A stretch of 64,000 nucleotides of DNA from Rhizosaccharibacter radicis (GCA_024508355.1 JAMZEJ010000004.1:186001-250000); one strand, 5' to 3'; shown: positions 35,996-44,404, counted from the first letter of the stretch. Made by a program: numbers and translations. Notes: generated from the letters alone by a model not told the origin.

Positions 35996-36093
35996 AGCTG
36001 GTCATGCCGCCTGGGGCATTTCCGCCGGAGGACGATATCGCCGACCTCAAATGGCCGGTGTCGCTGGGGGCGCTCGCGATGATGATCATTTGA
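35992..36093 (+). CDS. Possible 33-residue peptide between MFS and SDR genes
   Basis: The ATG overlaps the MFS stop (ATGA), and the frame reads MKLVMPPGAFPPEDDIADLK and then a hydrophobic end WPVSLGALAMMII before a TGA. It may be a small coupled protein or simply a remnant of a longer gene. The acidic-then-hydrophobic design does not match anything I recognise. It ends 16 bp before the SDR start. Confidence 0.25.
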   Translation: MKLVMPPGAFPPEDDIADLKWPVSLGALAMMII

Positions 36094-36109
36094 AAGAAGG
36101 GTCGTGACG

Positions 36110-36904
36110 ATGGATCTGCAGCTGACCGGATCGAAGGCCGTGGTGACGGGATCGACTGCCGGGATTGGTCTCGCGATCGCCAAGCGCCTGCATGCGGAGG
36201 GTGCCCATGTCGTGCTTGTCGGACGATCTGCGCGAAAGCTCGACCAGGCGGAAGCCGAGATCGGTGCGTCGGGCGGCGGTGACCGGATCAAGACGGTGGC
36301 TGCCGACGTGACGACGTCCGAGGGAGCGGCCGTTCTGCTGGAAGCGGCAGCCGAGACCGACATCTTGGTGAACAACCTCGGAATCTACGAATCCAAGCCT
36401 TTCGAGGACATCACCGATCAGGACTGGCGGACCTTCTTCGAGGTGAACGTGCTCAGCGGTGCGCGCCTGGCACGGGCCTATCTTCCGGGAATGCTGCGAC
36501 GGAACCGTGGGCGCGTGATCTTCATCGCGAGCGACTCTGCCCTGGTGGTTCCGCCCGACATGATCCATTACGGCATGACCAAGACCGCGCAGCTGGCGAT
36601 TTCGCGCGGCCTTGCCGGGCTGACCCGCGGCACGAAGGTCACGGTCAACGCGGTGCTGCCGGGCACGACCCGTTCGGAAGGGATCGAGGATTTCCTGCGC
36701 AGCGTCGCCGCCGATCCCGACCAACCCATGGCCGACATCGAGGCTGGCTTCTTCGCGACCGAAAGGCCCACCTCGCTGATCCAGCGAATGATCGAACCCG
36801 AGGAGGTTGCGGCACTCGTTGCTTTCGTCGCGAGTCCGCTTTCCGGCGCCACGAACGGTGCGGCATTGCGGGTCGATGGCGGCATCACGCCGACGATCTT
36901 CTGA
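36110..36904 (+). CDS. Short-chain dehydrogenase/reductase
   Basis: A classical SDR of 264 residues. The NAD(P)-binding motif is VVTGSTAGIGLAIA, the structural motif is NNLG, the catalytic Tyr and Lys are in HYGMTKTAQ, and the catalytic Ser is in FIASDSALVV. The C-terminal GAALRVDGGITPTIF is typical. The ATG at 36110 has GAAGG about 9 bp upstream; a GTG at 36104 is too close to it. It is the third enzyme-type gene of the LacI-regulated cluster and probably oxidises or reduces a hydroxyl of the imported compound or a stereoisomer (inference). Confidence 0.87.
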   Translation: MDLQLTGSKAVVTGSTAGIGLAIAKRLHAEGAHVVLVGRSARKLDQAEAEIGASGGGDRIKTVAADVTTSEGAAVLLEAAAETDILVNNLGIYESKPFEDITDQDWRTFFEVNVLSGARLARAYLPGMLRRNRGRVIFIASDSALVVPPDMIHYGMTKTAQLAISRGLAGLTRGTKVTVNAVLPGTTRSEGIEDFLRSVAADPDQPMADIEAGFFATERPTSLIQRMIEPEEVAALVAFVASPLSGATNGAALRVDGGITPTIF

Positions 36905-37088
36905 CTCAAGCAGTCCGTGACGGTGCGTCGAAGGCGGACATGTCGGGATGAAGAAAGGAAATGTCACAGCGCAGACGGCCGGTTGCTCGCGACCGGCACC
37001 CGCTTGCGCGATCGAGCGTTCCATGATCACCGATGGTCTCGTCAACTGCCCGCCGGCATGCCTGTACAGTTAGCGTCGCGACGATCGG

Positions 37089-37523
37089 GTGCCGCACAAT
37101 CCACGGTTTCCGATCAGGCTGTTCGAGGACGTATCCGGCGCTCTCGGCATGCCGGAGCAGTACCAGGGATTCGCGGGCAACGGGTGGGTTCCGCAATGGC
37201 GCGACCTTCAGGTCTTCACCTACCATCGCTACCACACGGTCCACGAGACACGCCGTGTGGTCCGCGGTAGCGCCGTTTCCATTCTTGGCGGCGGCGGTGG
37301 TAATGCGATCCACCATGGGAAGGGCGATTACTTGGCGCCGCCTGCGGGCGCTTCCGACGCGCAGCTGTCCGCGAGCGACGGCTCCGTGCTCATCGGTGCC
37401 TACACGCTCGAACATCCAGAATCGGATGACGTCGTTCTTATGCGCACCGCGGACCAGCGGGAGCGGCTGGCCAGGATCGACGGGCCCCCCGCCCATCCGG
37501 TCACCGGCGGCGGGACTTCCTGA
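37089..37523 (+). CDS. Cupin domain-containing protein, possibly shortened at the N-terminus
   Basis: A 144-residue protein of a cupin family seen in many alphaproteobacteria. Conserved parts are VPHNPRFPIRLFEDV, GWVPQWRDLQVFTYHRYHTVHET with candidate metal-binding histidines and Glu, the hairpin RGSAVSILGGGGGNAIHHGKGDYLAPPAG, and DGSVLIGAY. The start is GTG at 37089. Homologues usually have about 12 more residues ending in a DDG-type motif. RRDDR does precede the start in frame here, but a TAG stop at 37071-37073 blocks further extension, so the front may have been lost. Its place in the hpsN locus is positional only. Confidence 0.6.
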   Translation: MPHNPRFPIRLFEDVSGALGMPEQYQGFAGNGWVPQWRDLQVFTYHRYHTVHETRRVVRGSAVSILGGGGGNAIHHGKGDYLAPPAGASDAQLSASDGSVLIGAYTLEHPESDDVVLMRTADQRERLARIDGPPAHPVTGGGTS

Positions 37524-37635
37524 GCCGCCTTCGGGCCGAATGACCTGCCGCGACACCTCCCGTACTGCGTCCACACGATATGCGTAAGTCTTGCGGTGCA
37601 TTACGTGACCGGCGGTCGACGACAGGTTTCGACAC

Positions 37636-37924
37636 CTAGGCTGCCGACCCGATCAGGCGAGCCGGTAGCGAGCGGTTGCGATGATTGCGATGGCTGAGAG
37701 GCAATGTCTGGCGAGCCCGTCGGAGCGGGTAGCGATGCACCGCCAGTCCTTCATCCTGCAGAACATGCGCTCGATGACGTTGCGCCGGCGGTAGCCGACG
37801 CGGTTGAGCGCAGAGAGATGGCGACGGCTGCCATTGGAGGCGATGACGACCTCGGCACCGGCCGCTTCGGAGCAGAACATGGGACATGGGACAGATCAAT
37901 GTGTTGATCAGCTTGTCAGCCTAG
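37636..37924 (-). mobile_element. IS5-derived mini-element with both ends and CTAG flanks
   Basis: Imperfect terminal inverted repeats face each other: CCTAGGCTGCCGACCCGATC from 37635 and, at 37905-37925, a segment whose complement reads CCTAGGCTGACAAGCTGATC. 16 of 21 positions match. CTAG occurs at both outer ends (37636-37639 and 37921-37924), as expected for the target duplication of IS5-group elements. Only about 290 bp remain, against about 800-900 bp for a full copy. It holds the end of a transposase gene, so most of the interior was deleted. Confidence 0.7.
37653..37880 (-). pseudogene. IS5-family transposase, C-terminal fragment
   Basis: About 75 residues inside the mini-element match the end of an IS5-type transposase: AEVVIASNGSRRH, then YRRRNVIERMFCRMKDW with the catalytic glutamate of the DDE triad, and LSAIAIIATARYRLA. 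The N-terminal two-thirds, with both catalytic aspartates, is missing. The fragment cannot be active by itself. Confidence 0.8.
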
Positions 37925-38180
37925 GCCCACACCTTGGGGAACGGGCTCCCCTCTTCCGGCGCATCGGCAGCCGTAGACCGCACATCTACTAGTGGTGACA
38001 GAACGGCGGCACCTCAGGCTTCGGTGGTCATAGGATTTTGATTGGCAACGACGTTCCGACCGGATTTAATTGTTCAGCCTTAAGTGATCATCTAATAACA
38101 CTGAGCGATGATCCGGCAGCTAAACCGTGCCTTGCCATTGGATTTCAAGACCGCTCGGACGGTTTGGCTGGAGCGACTTG

Positions 38181-39488
38181 ATGACTGAGCGGGTGCGAGC
38201 GGTATCCTGTAATACGCCCAACATAGAGGCTCAGTCGCACCGGACACGTCTGCTCCACACCATCGGAAACGGCGTCATCACGGGTGCAGCCGATGACGAT
38301 CCCTCCGCCATCGGCACCTATGCCAGTGCTGGCGCCAAGTATGGCCTGGGATTCCTGTGGATCGCGCCCGTCGTTCTGCCGATGATGTATTTGGTCGTCT
38401 ATCTCTCGGCCAAGCTCGGGCGCGTCTATGGCAAGGGCATGTTCGCCGCCATTCGCGACCGCTATCCGCCCTGGATCCTCTACCCCATCATGCTCGGCGC
38501 CTGCATCGGCAACATCATCGAGGCGGCGGCCAACCTGGGCGGCGTCGGTGCCGCCCTGAACCTGCTCGTGCCGGTGCCTGTTCCCTGGATCGTCGTCGGC
38601 GTCGCGGTTCTGGTTCTGGCATTCCAGTTCTTCGGCTCCTACGCGCTTCTGCGGACGATCTTCCGCTGGCTGACGCTGGCAATGTTCGCCTACGTCGCGG
38701 CCGCGATCCTCGCCAGGCCGAACCTCCTTCAGGTGCTGCGAGGCACCCTCATCCCGCACATCGCGTTCAGCGTCGACTTCCTATCCATCATTGTCGCGTG
38801 CATCGGCACGTCGTTGTCCGCCTACATCTACACTTGGCAGTCGAACCAGGAAGTCGAGGATCAGATCGCGGAAGGCCGCCGCAAGCTGTCACAGCGCAAG
38901 GGCGCGTCCGACGAGGAGCTGCGCCGCACGCGACGCGACGTGATGATCGGTATGCTGTTCTCGAACGTGATCCTCTACTTTATCATCCTGTCGACGGGCG
39001 CCACGCTGCACGCTGCGGGACACACCGACATCGACAGCGCAGCGCAGGCGGCAGCGTCCCTCCAGCCCCTCGCCGGGCCGGCCGCGAAGTTGTTGTTCGC
39101 GCTGGGTGTGGTGGGCGTGGGCATCCTGGCAGTGCCGGTCATGACCACGGGCGCGGCTTATGATCTGGTGCAGAGCTTCGGCCATGAGACCAGCCTGAAC
39201 ACGCGGCCGAGCCAGGCCAAGTTCTTCTACGGCACCATCGCGGTCGTAACCGTGCTGGCCGTTGCCCTGAACTTCCTCGGCTTTAACCCGATGCGGGCCC
39301 TGGTCTGGTCTGGCATCGTCCAAGGCTTCTCGGTGCCGCCGCTACTGTTCATCATGATGCTCATGACCAACGACCGGCGCATGATGGGCGAGCGGACGAA
39401 CAGCCGTGTCACCAACATCCTGGGGTGGACCACCAATGCGGTCACGCTGCTGGCGACGCTGTGCCTCATCGCGACGTGGTTCTTGTGA
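38181..39488 (+). CDS. NRAMP-like divalent metal transporter lacking canonical metal motifs
   Basis: A 435-residue protein with about 11 membrane helices, assigned to the NRAMP superfamily. The helix 1 motif is GAADDDPSAIGTYASAGA, where DPS replaces the manganese/iron-binding DPGN. Helix 6 reads ACIGTSLSAYIYTWQSNQEVED, without the methionine of the usual MPH motif. It therefore belongs to the divergent NRAMP-related branch, for which magnesium and other ions have been reported in some members; the ion here is unknown. The ATG at 38181 has GGAG 8 bp upstream. It is intact although pseudogenes and IS remnants lie on both sides. Confidence 0.8.
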   Translation: MTERVRAVSCNTPNIEAQSHRTRLLHTIGNGVITGAADDDPSAIGTYASAGAKYGLGFLWIAPVVLPMMYLVVYLSAKLGRVYGKGMFAAIRDRYPPWILYPIMLGACIGNIIEAAANLGGVGAALNLLVPVPVPWIVVGVAVLVLAFQFFGSYALLRTIFRWLTLAMFAYVAAAILARPNLLQVLRGTLIPHIAFSVDFLSIIVACIGTSLSAYIYTWQSNQEVEDQIAEGRRKLSQRKGASDEELRRTRRDVMIGMLFSNVILYFIILSTGATLHAAGHTDIDSAAQAAASLQPLAGPAAKLLFALGVVGVGILAVPVMTTGAAYDLVQSFGHETSLNTRPSQAKFFYGTIAVVTVLAVALNFLGFNPMRALVWSGIVQGFSVPPLLFIMMLMTNDRRMMGERTNSRVTNILGWTTNAVTLLATLCLIATWFL

Positions 39489-39679
39489 AAACACGCCTCG
39501 TCTAACGTGCCTCCGGCCCGAACACTGGCGATTGCTACTCCGAAATTTGAACTCATACCGAAAATCCCGTGTCGGCAGCTTGGCTCCTGATCTGAGACGC
39601 CGGTCGGAGGTGTAAATATCCCGCACGGGCGTTCCACGCGGTCCTGTACCGGAACCGCTCCGCGGATCGCGCGTGCCAG

Positions 39680-40440
39680 GGTGCGTGACGCCGTCGCCGC
39701 GCCGGTGGCGACCGGGGAGAGGCCGTCCTGCTCGCCGAAGGAGCGCAGCAGGTCTGGCATGTCCTCCCGCTTGTCCGTCACCACGTACGCCATCTCGTCT
39801 TCGCGCTGCACCCGGCCGTGGCAGGCGATCATGCCGGCCGACAGCACCAGCCGGCGCTGCCGCTCGAACCGGTCCGGCCACAGGATCAGGTTGGCGACGC
39901 CGGTCTCGTCCTCGATGGTGAGGAACATCACCCCCTTGGCCGAGGCTTCTGGCGCACCAGCACGATGCCGGCCACCACCACCCGGCGTCCGTCGCGCAGC
40001 TGTGCCAGCTCCGCACAGCTCACGGCGCGCTGTCCCCGCAGCTCCTCGCGCAGGACGGCCACCGGGTGCTGGCGCAGGCTCAGCCCCATGGTGTGGTAAT
40101 CCTCGACCACCTCACGCCCTTCCGGCATCGCCGGCAGCAGCATGGCCGGCTCCTCGGCCTCCGGCAGCGGCAGGTTGCGGCGCGCGTCCGTGGCGGCGAA
40201 CAGCGGCAGCAGGGTGCCAGCGGTGCCGGCCACCGCCCACAACGCCTGGCGCCGGTCGATGCGAAGCCCACGCAGTGCGTCCGCTTCCGCCAGCCGTTCC
40301 AGCGCCGCGGTGGGCAGCTCGGCGCGACGGCGCAGATCCTCGATGCCGTCATAGGGGAAGCCCCCGCGCCGGGCCACCAGACGAGCGCCGTCGCCGTTGG
40401 CGAGGCCGCGCACTATCCGCAACCAGACCGGGATGAGCGA
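39680..40440 (-). pseudogene. dnaE2: Error-prone DNA polymerase DnaE2, 3' fragment with frameshift
   Basis: The minus strand encodes the last third of DnaE2: LRIVRGLANGDGARLVARRG, LERLAEADALRGLRIDRRQA, EVVEDYHTMGLSLRQHPVAV and GRRVVVAGIVLVRQKP. The frame then breaks near 39943 and resumes as AKGVMFLTIEDETGVANLIL and WPDRFERQRRLVLSAG (OB-fold end). Comparing with the normal RQxPGSAKGVMF, a 4-base loss after RQKP explains the shift. The polymerase core and PHP domain are absent: similarity stops near 40440, next to an IS5 remnant. ImuA and ImuB, the usual partners, are not present. Exact limits are approximate. Confidence 0.82.
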
Positions 40441-40524
40441 CCTGTTTTGGCTGACGGACGAAAGACGCACGTCGGCGATGGCCGGGTGTTGAGCAGCATC
40501 GTGTTCGTGTAACCGTGGCGGTCA

Positions 40525-41146
40525 ACACAGGCGAGATGCACCGAGCGCCTATAGCCCGCACAAGACGCTTTACGACCGATGGGAGCGGTGGGGCGACGCG
40601 GGCGTGTTCCTCCGCATGATGGAGAGACTGGCAGCGGCAGGTGCCGATCCCAAGGCGGTGATGATCGACGCAGCCTATCCGAATGCACACCGCACGGCAT
40701 CTAGTCCGCGAAAAAATGGAGTGTTGGCCGCCTGATCGGACACACCAAAGGCGGCATGAAAACGAAGTTCCATGCCATCTCAGACGCGAACGGCCGCCCC
40801 TCGAGCTTCTTTATGACTGCCGAGCAGGTCAGCGATTACGCCGGCGCGGCAGTGCTGCTCGAAGATATGCCGAAGGCGTAGTGGCTGCGCGGCGACCGCA
40901 GCTACAGCGCCAACTAGTTTACGGACGACTTACAGAGCAAGGGCATCCAGCCCTGTATCCCGGGTCGGCGATCGCGCAACGAGCCGGTCAGATACGACAA
41001 GTGTCGCTACCGGCGCCACAGCCGGATCGAGATCCTGTTCGGACGGCTGAAGAAATGGCGCCGCGTCGCAACCTGCTGCGATCGCTGCCCAACCGTCTTC
41101 TTCTCCGCCGTTGCCCTCGCCGCCACCGTCATCTTCTGGCTGTGAT
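40525..41146 (+). pseudogene. IS5-family transposase, truncated, frameshifted and with two TAG stops
   Basis: Similarity starts abruptly at DAPSAYSPHKTLYDRWERW, so the N-terminal part is missing. MIDAAYPNAHRTAS carries the first catalytic Asp. A frameshift near 40720 leads to GRLIGHTKGGMKTKFHAISD. Two in-frame TAG codons follow: in MPKA*WLRGDRS, where homologues have Gln, and in SAN*FTDD, where they have Trp. The end RRHSRIEILFGRLKKW has the catalytic Glu, and the frame stops after VIFWL at 41142-41144. The 5' edge abuts the dnaE2 fragment. Confidence 0.88.
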
Positions 41147-41183
41147 CAACGGGTCCTGCCCCTAGGGTCAGGACCCGTTGATC
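41144..41183. repeat. 40-bp near-perfect palindrome made of two IS ends
   Basis: The arms GATCAACGGGTCCTG (41144-41158) and CAGGACCCGTTGATC (41169-41183) are exact complements. Between them CCCTAGGG is itself palindromic, so only one base pair of the 20 mismatches (41159/41168). The left arm is the right end of the IS5 remnant, beginning at its stop codon. The right arm is the same end in the opposite orientation, meeting at CTAG, the usual IS5-group target. Confidence 0.85.
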
Positions 41184-41254
41184 CGAGGGTCACGATCTGG
41201 TCCCCGGCGCCGCGAACAGATCGGGATGAACGACCCGGTGTCCCGTTCGGGAGA

Positions 41255-42439
41255 TCAGCGGAACAGCGTCGGCGTATAAAGGGCGAAAGCCGTGCGCCAG
41301 AAGTTGAACTCGTGGGCATAGCCGGTCGGGAAAAATGCCTGGTCCCTGAAGCCAAGCGACTGCAGCTTCTGCTGGAAGTTGACTGTGTTCTGGTAGGCGA
41401 TATCGCCGGAAGCCCCTGCGGTCACGACGAACTCGCGCAGTGTTCGGTTGGCCAGAGCTGCTCGCTTGAGGCCGTTATCAAGAACGGTGCTGGTAAAACC
41501 GTCCATGGGGCCGCCGCTGAGCGAGATGATCCAGTTGAACGTACCCAGATGGCCGAGGCCGGACACCAGCGACTGGATGCCGCCGAGCGACAATCCGGAG
41601 ATGGCGCGCGAGTTGCCGTTCGCGATCGTGCGGAAGTTGCTGTCGACGTAGGGGACTATGTCCTTGATGAGCTCGGCATCGGCGGTTGCAGCATTCTGGC
41701 TGACCGCGTCGCTGGCCAGCCCAGCTGCCTCGAGCAGCGGCTCGTCCGTCTGCGTGTCCGGCATGACCAGGAGCATCGGCTTGACGAGGTGGAGCGCCAG
41801 GAGGTTGTCGAGGATCTCGGGCCCGCGCCCTTCCTTGGCCCAGCTCTCGATCGTGTCGCCGCCGCCATGATAGAAGTAGAGCACCGGGTAGCGGTTGAGC
41901 GACGCGTCATATCCGGGCGGCGTGTAGACGAGCATATGGCGCTCCTTGTTCAGCGCCGCCGAGTAGTAGGTCACCTCGCGGGTTTGCCCGTGCGGTATGT
42001 TGTGTGTGTCGTCCAGCAGCGAACCGGGCACCAGCAGGAGGCTGGTCGAGACTTGGCGCGACGGCTTCTGGAGTGGGGCCCCCGTGTCGATGGAGCGGAA
42101 GCCGTCCACGTTAAAGAAGTATTCGTACATGTTGGGCGCCAGGTTGGCCGTCAGGCTCCAGGTGCCGGTACTATCCTTGGTCATCGGGGTTATGGGCGGC
42201 GTGATGCCTAGCCCCACATTCCCATACGACACGGCGACGCTGGACGCATTGGGTGCGTAGAGCCGGAACGTGACCTGACTGCCGTTGACCGTGGTGATGT
42301 AGTTGATCGCGGGTGACGGAAGCGCTGGCGGCTGCGCTGTCGATTGGGCGCAGGCGAAGCCACCAGCCAAGGTGAGGCCGGTTACCGCAAGCATGGCCGC
42401 GCGCGTGCAGGCTTTGATAGCCTGAGCTGTCTTCAACAT
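41255..42439 (-). CDS. Secreted esterase, CE1/enterochelin-esterase-like with N-terminal E-set domain
   Basis: A 394-residue exported protein: signal peptide MLKTAQAIKACTRAAMLAVT with probable cleavage after FACAQ. An immunoglobulin-like E-set/CBM48-type domain follows (about residues 45-140: VTFRLYAPNASSVAVSYG, YEYFFNVDGF). The alpha/beta-hydrolase domain has YPVLYFYHGGGDT, the nucleophile in ISGLSLGGIQS, and a C-terminal histidine in YAHEFNFWR. This layout is shared by acetyl-xylan and feruloyl esterases. The ATG at 42439 has AGAGGG about 10 bp upstream. It probably removes acyl groups from plant polysaccharides; the exact ester is unknown. It is intact within the IS-rich zone. Confidence 0.85.
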   Translation of the reverse strand: MLKTAQAIKACTRAAMLAVTGLTLAGGFACAQSTAQPPALPSPAINYITTVNGSQVTFRLYAPNASSVAVSYGNVGLGITPPITPMTKDSTGTWSLTANLAPNMYEYFFNVDGFRSIDTGAPLQKPSRQVSTSLLLVPGSLLDDTHNIPHGQTREVTYYSAALNKERHMLVYTPPGYDASLNRYPVLYFYHGGGDTIESWAKEGRGPEILDNLLALHLVKPMLLVMPDTQTDEPLLEAAGLASDAVSQNAATADAELIKDIVPYVDSNFRTIANGNSRAISGLSLGGIQSLVSGLGHLGTFNWIISLSGGPMDGFTSTVLDNGLKRAALANRTLREFVVTAGASGDIAYQNTVNFQQKLQSLGFRDQAFFPTGYAHEFNFWRTAFALYTPTLFR

Positions 42440-42960
42440 TGAGACGTTCCCTCTTGATGTTCTTTCCCGTGTTCGTCCGGCACCTCTTGTGTGCGAAGCG
42501 GCCAACAACGGCGCGTGTTCTGCTTGCGCTTAGACACGCACTCTCACGTTATGCGGGCCTGTCTTCTTCGGGAAGACGATCACAAATGCCCTTTACTCAA
42601 AGCAGAACAAATGTCTGTGATCCAATCGATCCATCATTTCCAGCCGTATCGAAGCAACTCCGGCGGGCCTTCAGGCAGAGTCTCCAGTGAAATCTGACCG
42701 GTATCGTCTACGTCCACGTCATGTTCTCGACCTGGCATGACGCAGTGGAGCGGGCCGCCTCCATGGCCGAACCGGCGGACGCGACGCATCCCGGGCAGAC
42801 GGCGTTTGTAAACCGCGTTAGGAGATTTTCGTCATTCAGTCTTTCAAATTCTCATGAGAGCTGGGTTGCGATAGCTGCATTCACTTCGTGCCGCCGGATG
42901 GTGGGGAGGCGCAGAATGCGTATTTCGATCCGCGCTCCCGCATGGGGAGCGACCTCTGTA
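42440..42960. other. Intergenic stretch with lower GC, no gene seen
   Basis: 521 bp between the esterase start and an IS5 copy. It is visibly richer in A/T than its surroundings (for example around 42580-42650). No recognisable protein is encoded on either strand. The esterase promoter should lie near 42440-42550 on the minus strand, but I cannot pick confident boxes. Confidence 0.5.
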
Positions 42961-43773
42961 TCAGAGCCAGTATGTGACGGTTGTGACGATGCAGAAGGCC
43001 GAGAAAAAGCGTGTGCGCAGCGGTCGTAGCGGGTCGCAACCCGGCGACAGCCTTTCAGGCGGCCGAACTTGTTCTCGATACGGTGCCGTTGGCGGTAAAG
43101 CGTCCGGTGGTATGGCAGGGGCTGCTTGCGTGATCGTGTGGAGGGACTGCACGGGGTGATGCCGCGCTCGGTCAGGATGGACCGGAACCAGGTGCTGTCA
43201 CAGCCGCGATCGCCAAGGAGTTCGCGCGACCGTAGCAGGATCGGCAGCAGCAGGGCAGCACCGTGGTGATCACTGCGTTGCTCTTCGATCAGCAGTAAAG
43301 CAGCGCGGCCGCCCTGTCCGTCGCAGGCCGCGTGCAGTTTGGAGTTCAGGCCGCCTTTGGTGCGGCCGATAGGTCAAGAACCCCCTTTTGGGGCAGACTG
43401 GCGGCCGTGCAGTGCGCCTTGACGCGGGTGGCGTCGATCATCAGCCGCTGCGGCGCCCTGCCCCTGGCGGCCCGGGCGGCGAAGATGCGCGCAAACACGC
43501 CCGGGCGGCTCCACCGGATGAACCGGTTGAGAGCGTCCTGATCGGACCGTAGCCGGACGGGGCATCTTTCCACTGCAGGCCCCGTAGCGGATCACATAGA
43601 TAATGTCGCCGGCCACCCGCCGGTCGTCCACTCGCCGCAGCCCGTGTGATACCGGGAAGAAGGGCTGGAGGCGGCGCATCTGCGCTCAAACAGCATGGGC
43701 ATCTTCGGCATCCGCATCCTCCAGATACCGTCGAATCACGTCAGGCTCGCACCGTAAAGGGTCCTGAGCCTAG
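42961..43773 (-). mobile_element. Degenerate IS5-family element with frameshifted transposase
   Basis: On the minus strand a nearly full transposase can be followed through three frames. It begins MRRLQPFFPVSHGLRRVDDR at 43679, shifts to GLQWKDAPSGYGP, shifts again to NRFIRWSRPGVFARIF and MIDATRVKAHCTAASL, and continues with SRELLGDRGCDSTWF and RQRHRIENKFGRLK to VTYWL and a stop at 42961-42963. All three catalytic positions (MIDAT, GDRG, IENKF) survive but are not in one frame. The 5' end is marked by GGGTCCTGAGCCTAG (43759-43773), an IS end with CTAG. The other end is lost right after the stop codon. Confidence 0.85.
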
Positions 43774-44368
43774 TGACCTGAGCGCGTTTGAGGACGGGAC
43801 GAATCGCCCGGATGAGCGCCATTCACCGGCGGCGAGGTTTGTGGCAGGCTCACCAGCGCGCGATCAGGATGCGGGCTCCGAGCCGAGCCTGGCGGAAGGG
43901 GCAAGAGTGGCGGCGTCAGGCTTGGAGCCGACTTGGACGGTGGACGCGAAGACATCGAGCCTCCGCCTCGGCCCCATCGTCCCGCAGCCGGTCAGGCGAC
44001 ATCACCCGTCGATGTCGCCAAACGCTCGAGAGCGTCGCGCCGGGACCGGAGGCACGCCTCGTGCGCTCACCGGCTCGCTGGTCGTTCTCCGGAGCGACCA
44101 CGAGTTCCGGAGGGGCAGCGAAAACAGCCTCCTGTCTGGCTGCCGGCGGTTCACGCATACAGACGTCACGAAGACGGTCGACCGTATCCGATCTGAACCC
44201 GGGTGCTCGAAACGTCGCTCTCGGCCGTGGGAGCGCCACGCTCCGTTTCAAAAGCCTGCTGGCGTGCGAACGATGGGGTGCGCGCGCCGAGCCGCGAGCG
44301 GGTCTCATCCACAGGCAATCATCGTTCGCTGGGCTATCGCACTCCGCGCGATCGCCGCCGCAGGAAGA
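43774..44368. other. Intergenic stretch, no gene seen
   Basis: About 595 bp between the IS5 end and the ohr terminator. Several reading frames are open on both strands, as expected in GC-rich DNA, but none shows a recognisable family, a membrane segment or a convincing start. It may be decayed coding DNA. Confidence 0.45.
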
Positions 44369-44392
44369 ACCGGACTCCCGCGGGAGTCCGGT
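44369..44392 (-). terminator. Intrinsic terminator-like hairpin after ohr
   Basis: 24 bp form a perfect palindrome (half-site ACCGGACTCCCG). It starts 13 bases after the ohr stop on the minus strand and is followed there by TCTTCCT. Given its position and stability it probably ends ohr transcription, although the T run is imperfect. Confidence 0.6.
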
Positions 44393-44404
44393 CGGAACGG
44401 CCCG

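Noticed and set aside
36906..37601. 231-codon minus-strand frame opposite the cupin gene
   Set aside because: The plus strand reads as a cupin with conserved histidines; the minus frame has no family resemblance.
44369..44392. Perfect 24-bp palindrome as a repressor operator
   Set aside because: It lies just after the ohr stop with a pyrimidine-rich tail in the direction of transcription, which fits a terminator better than an operator.
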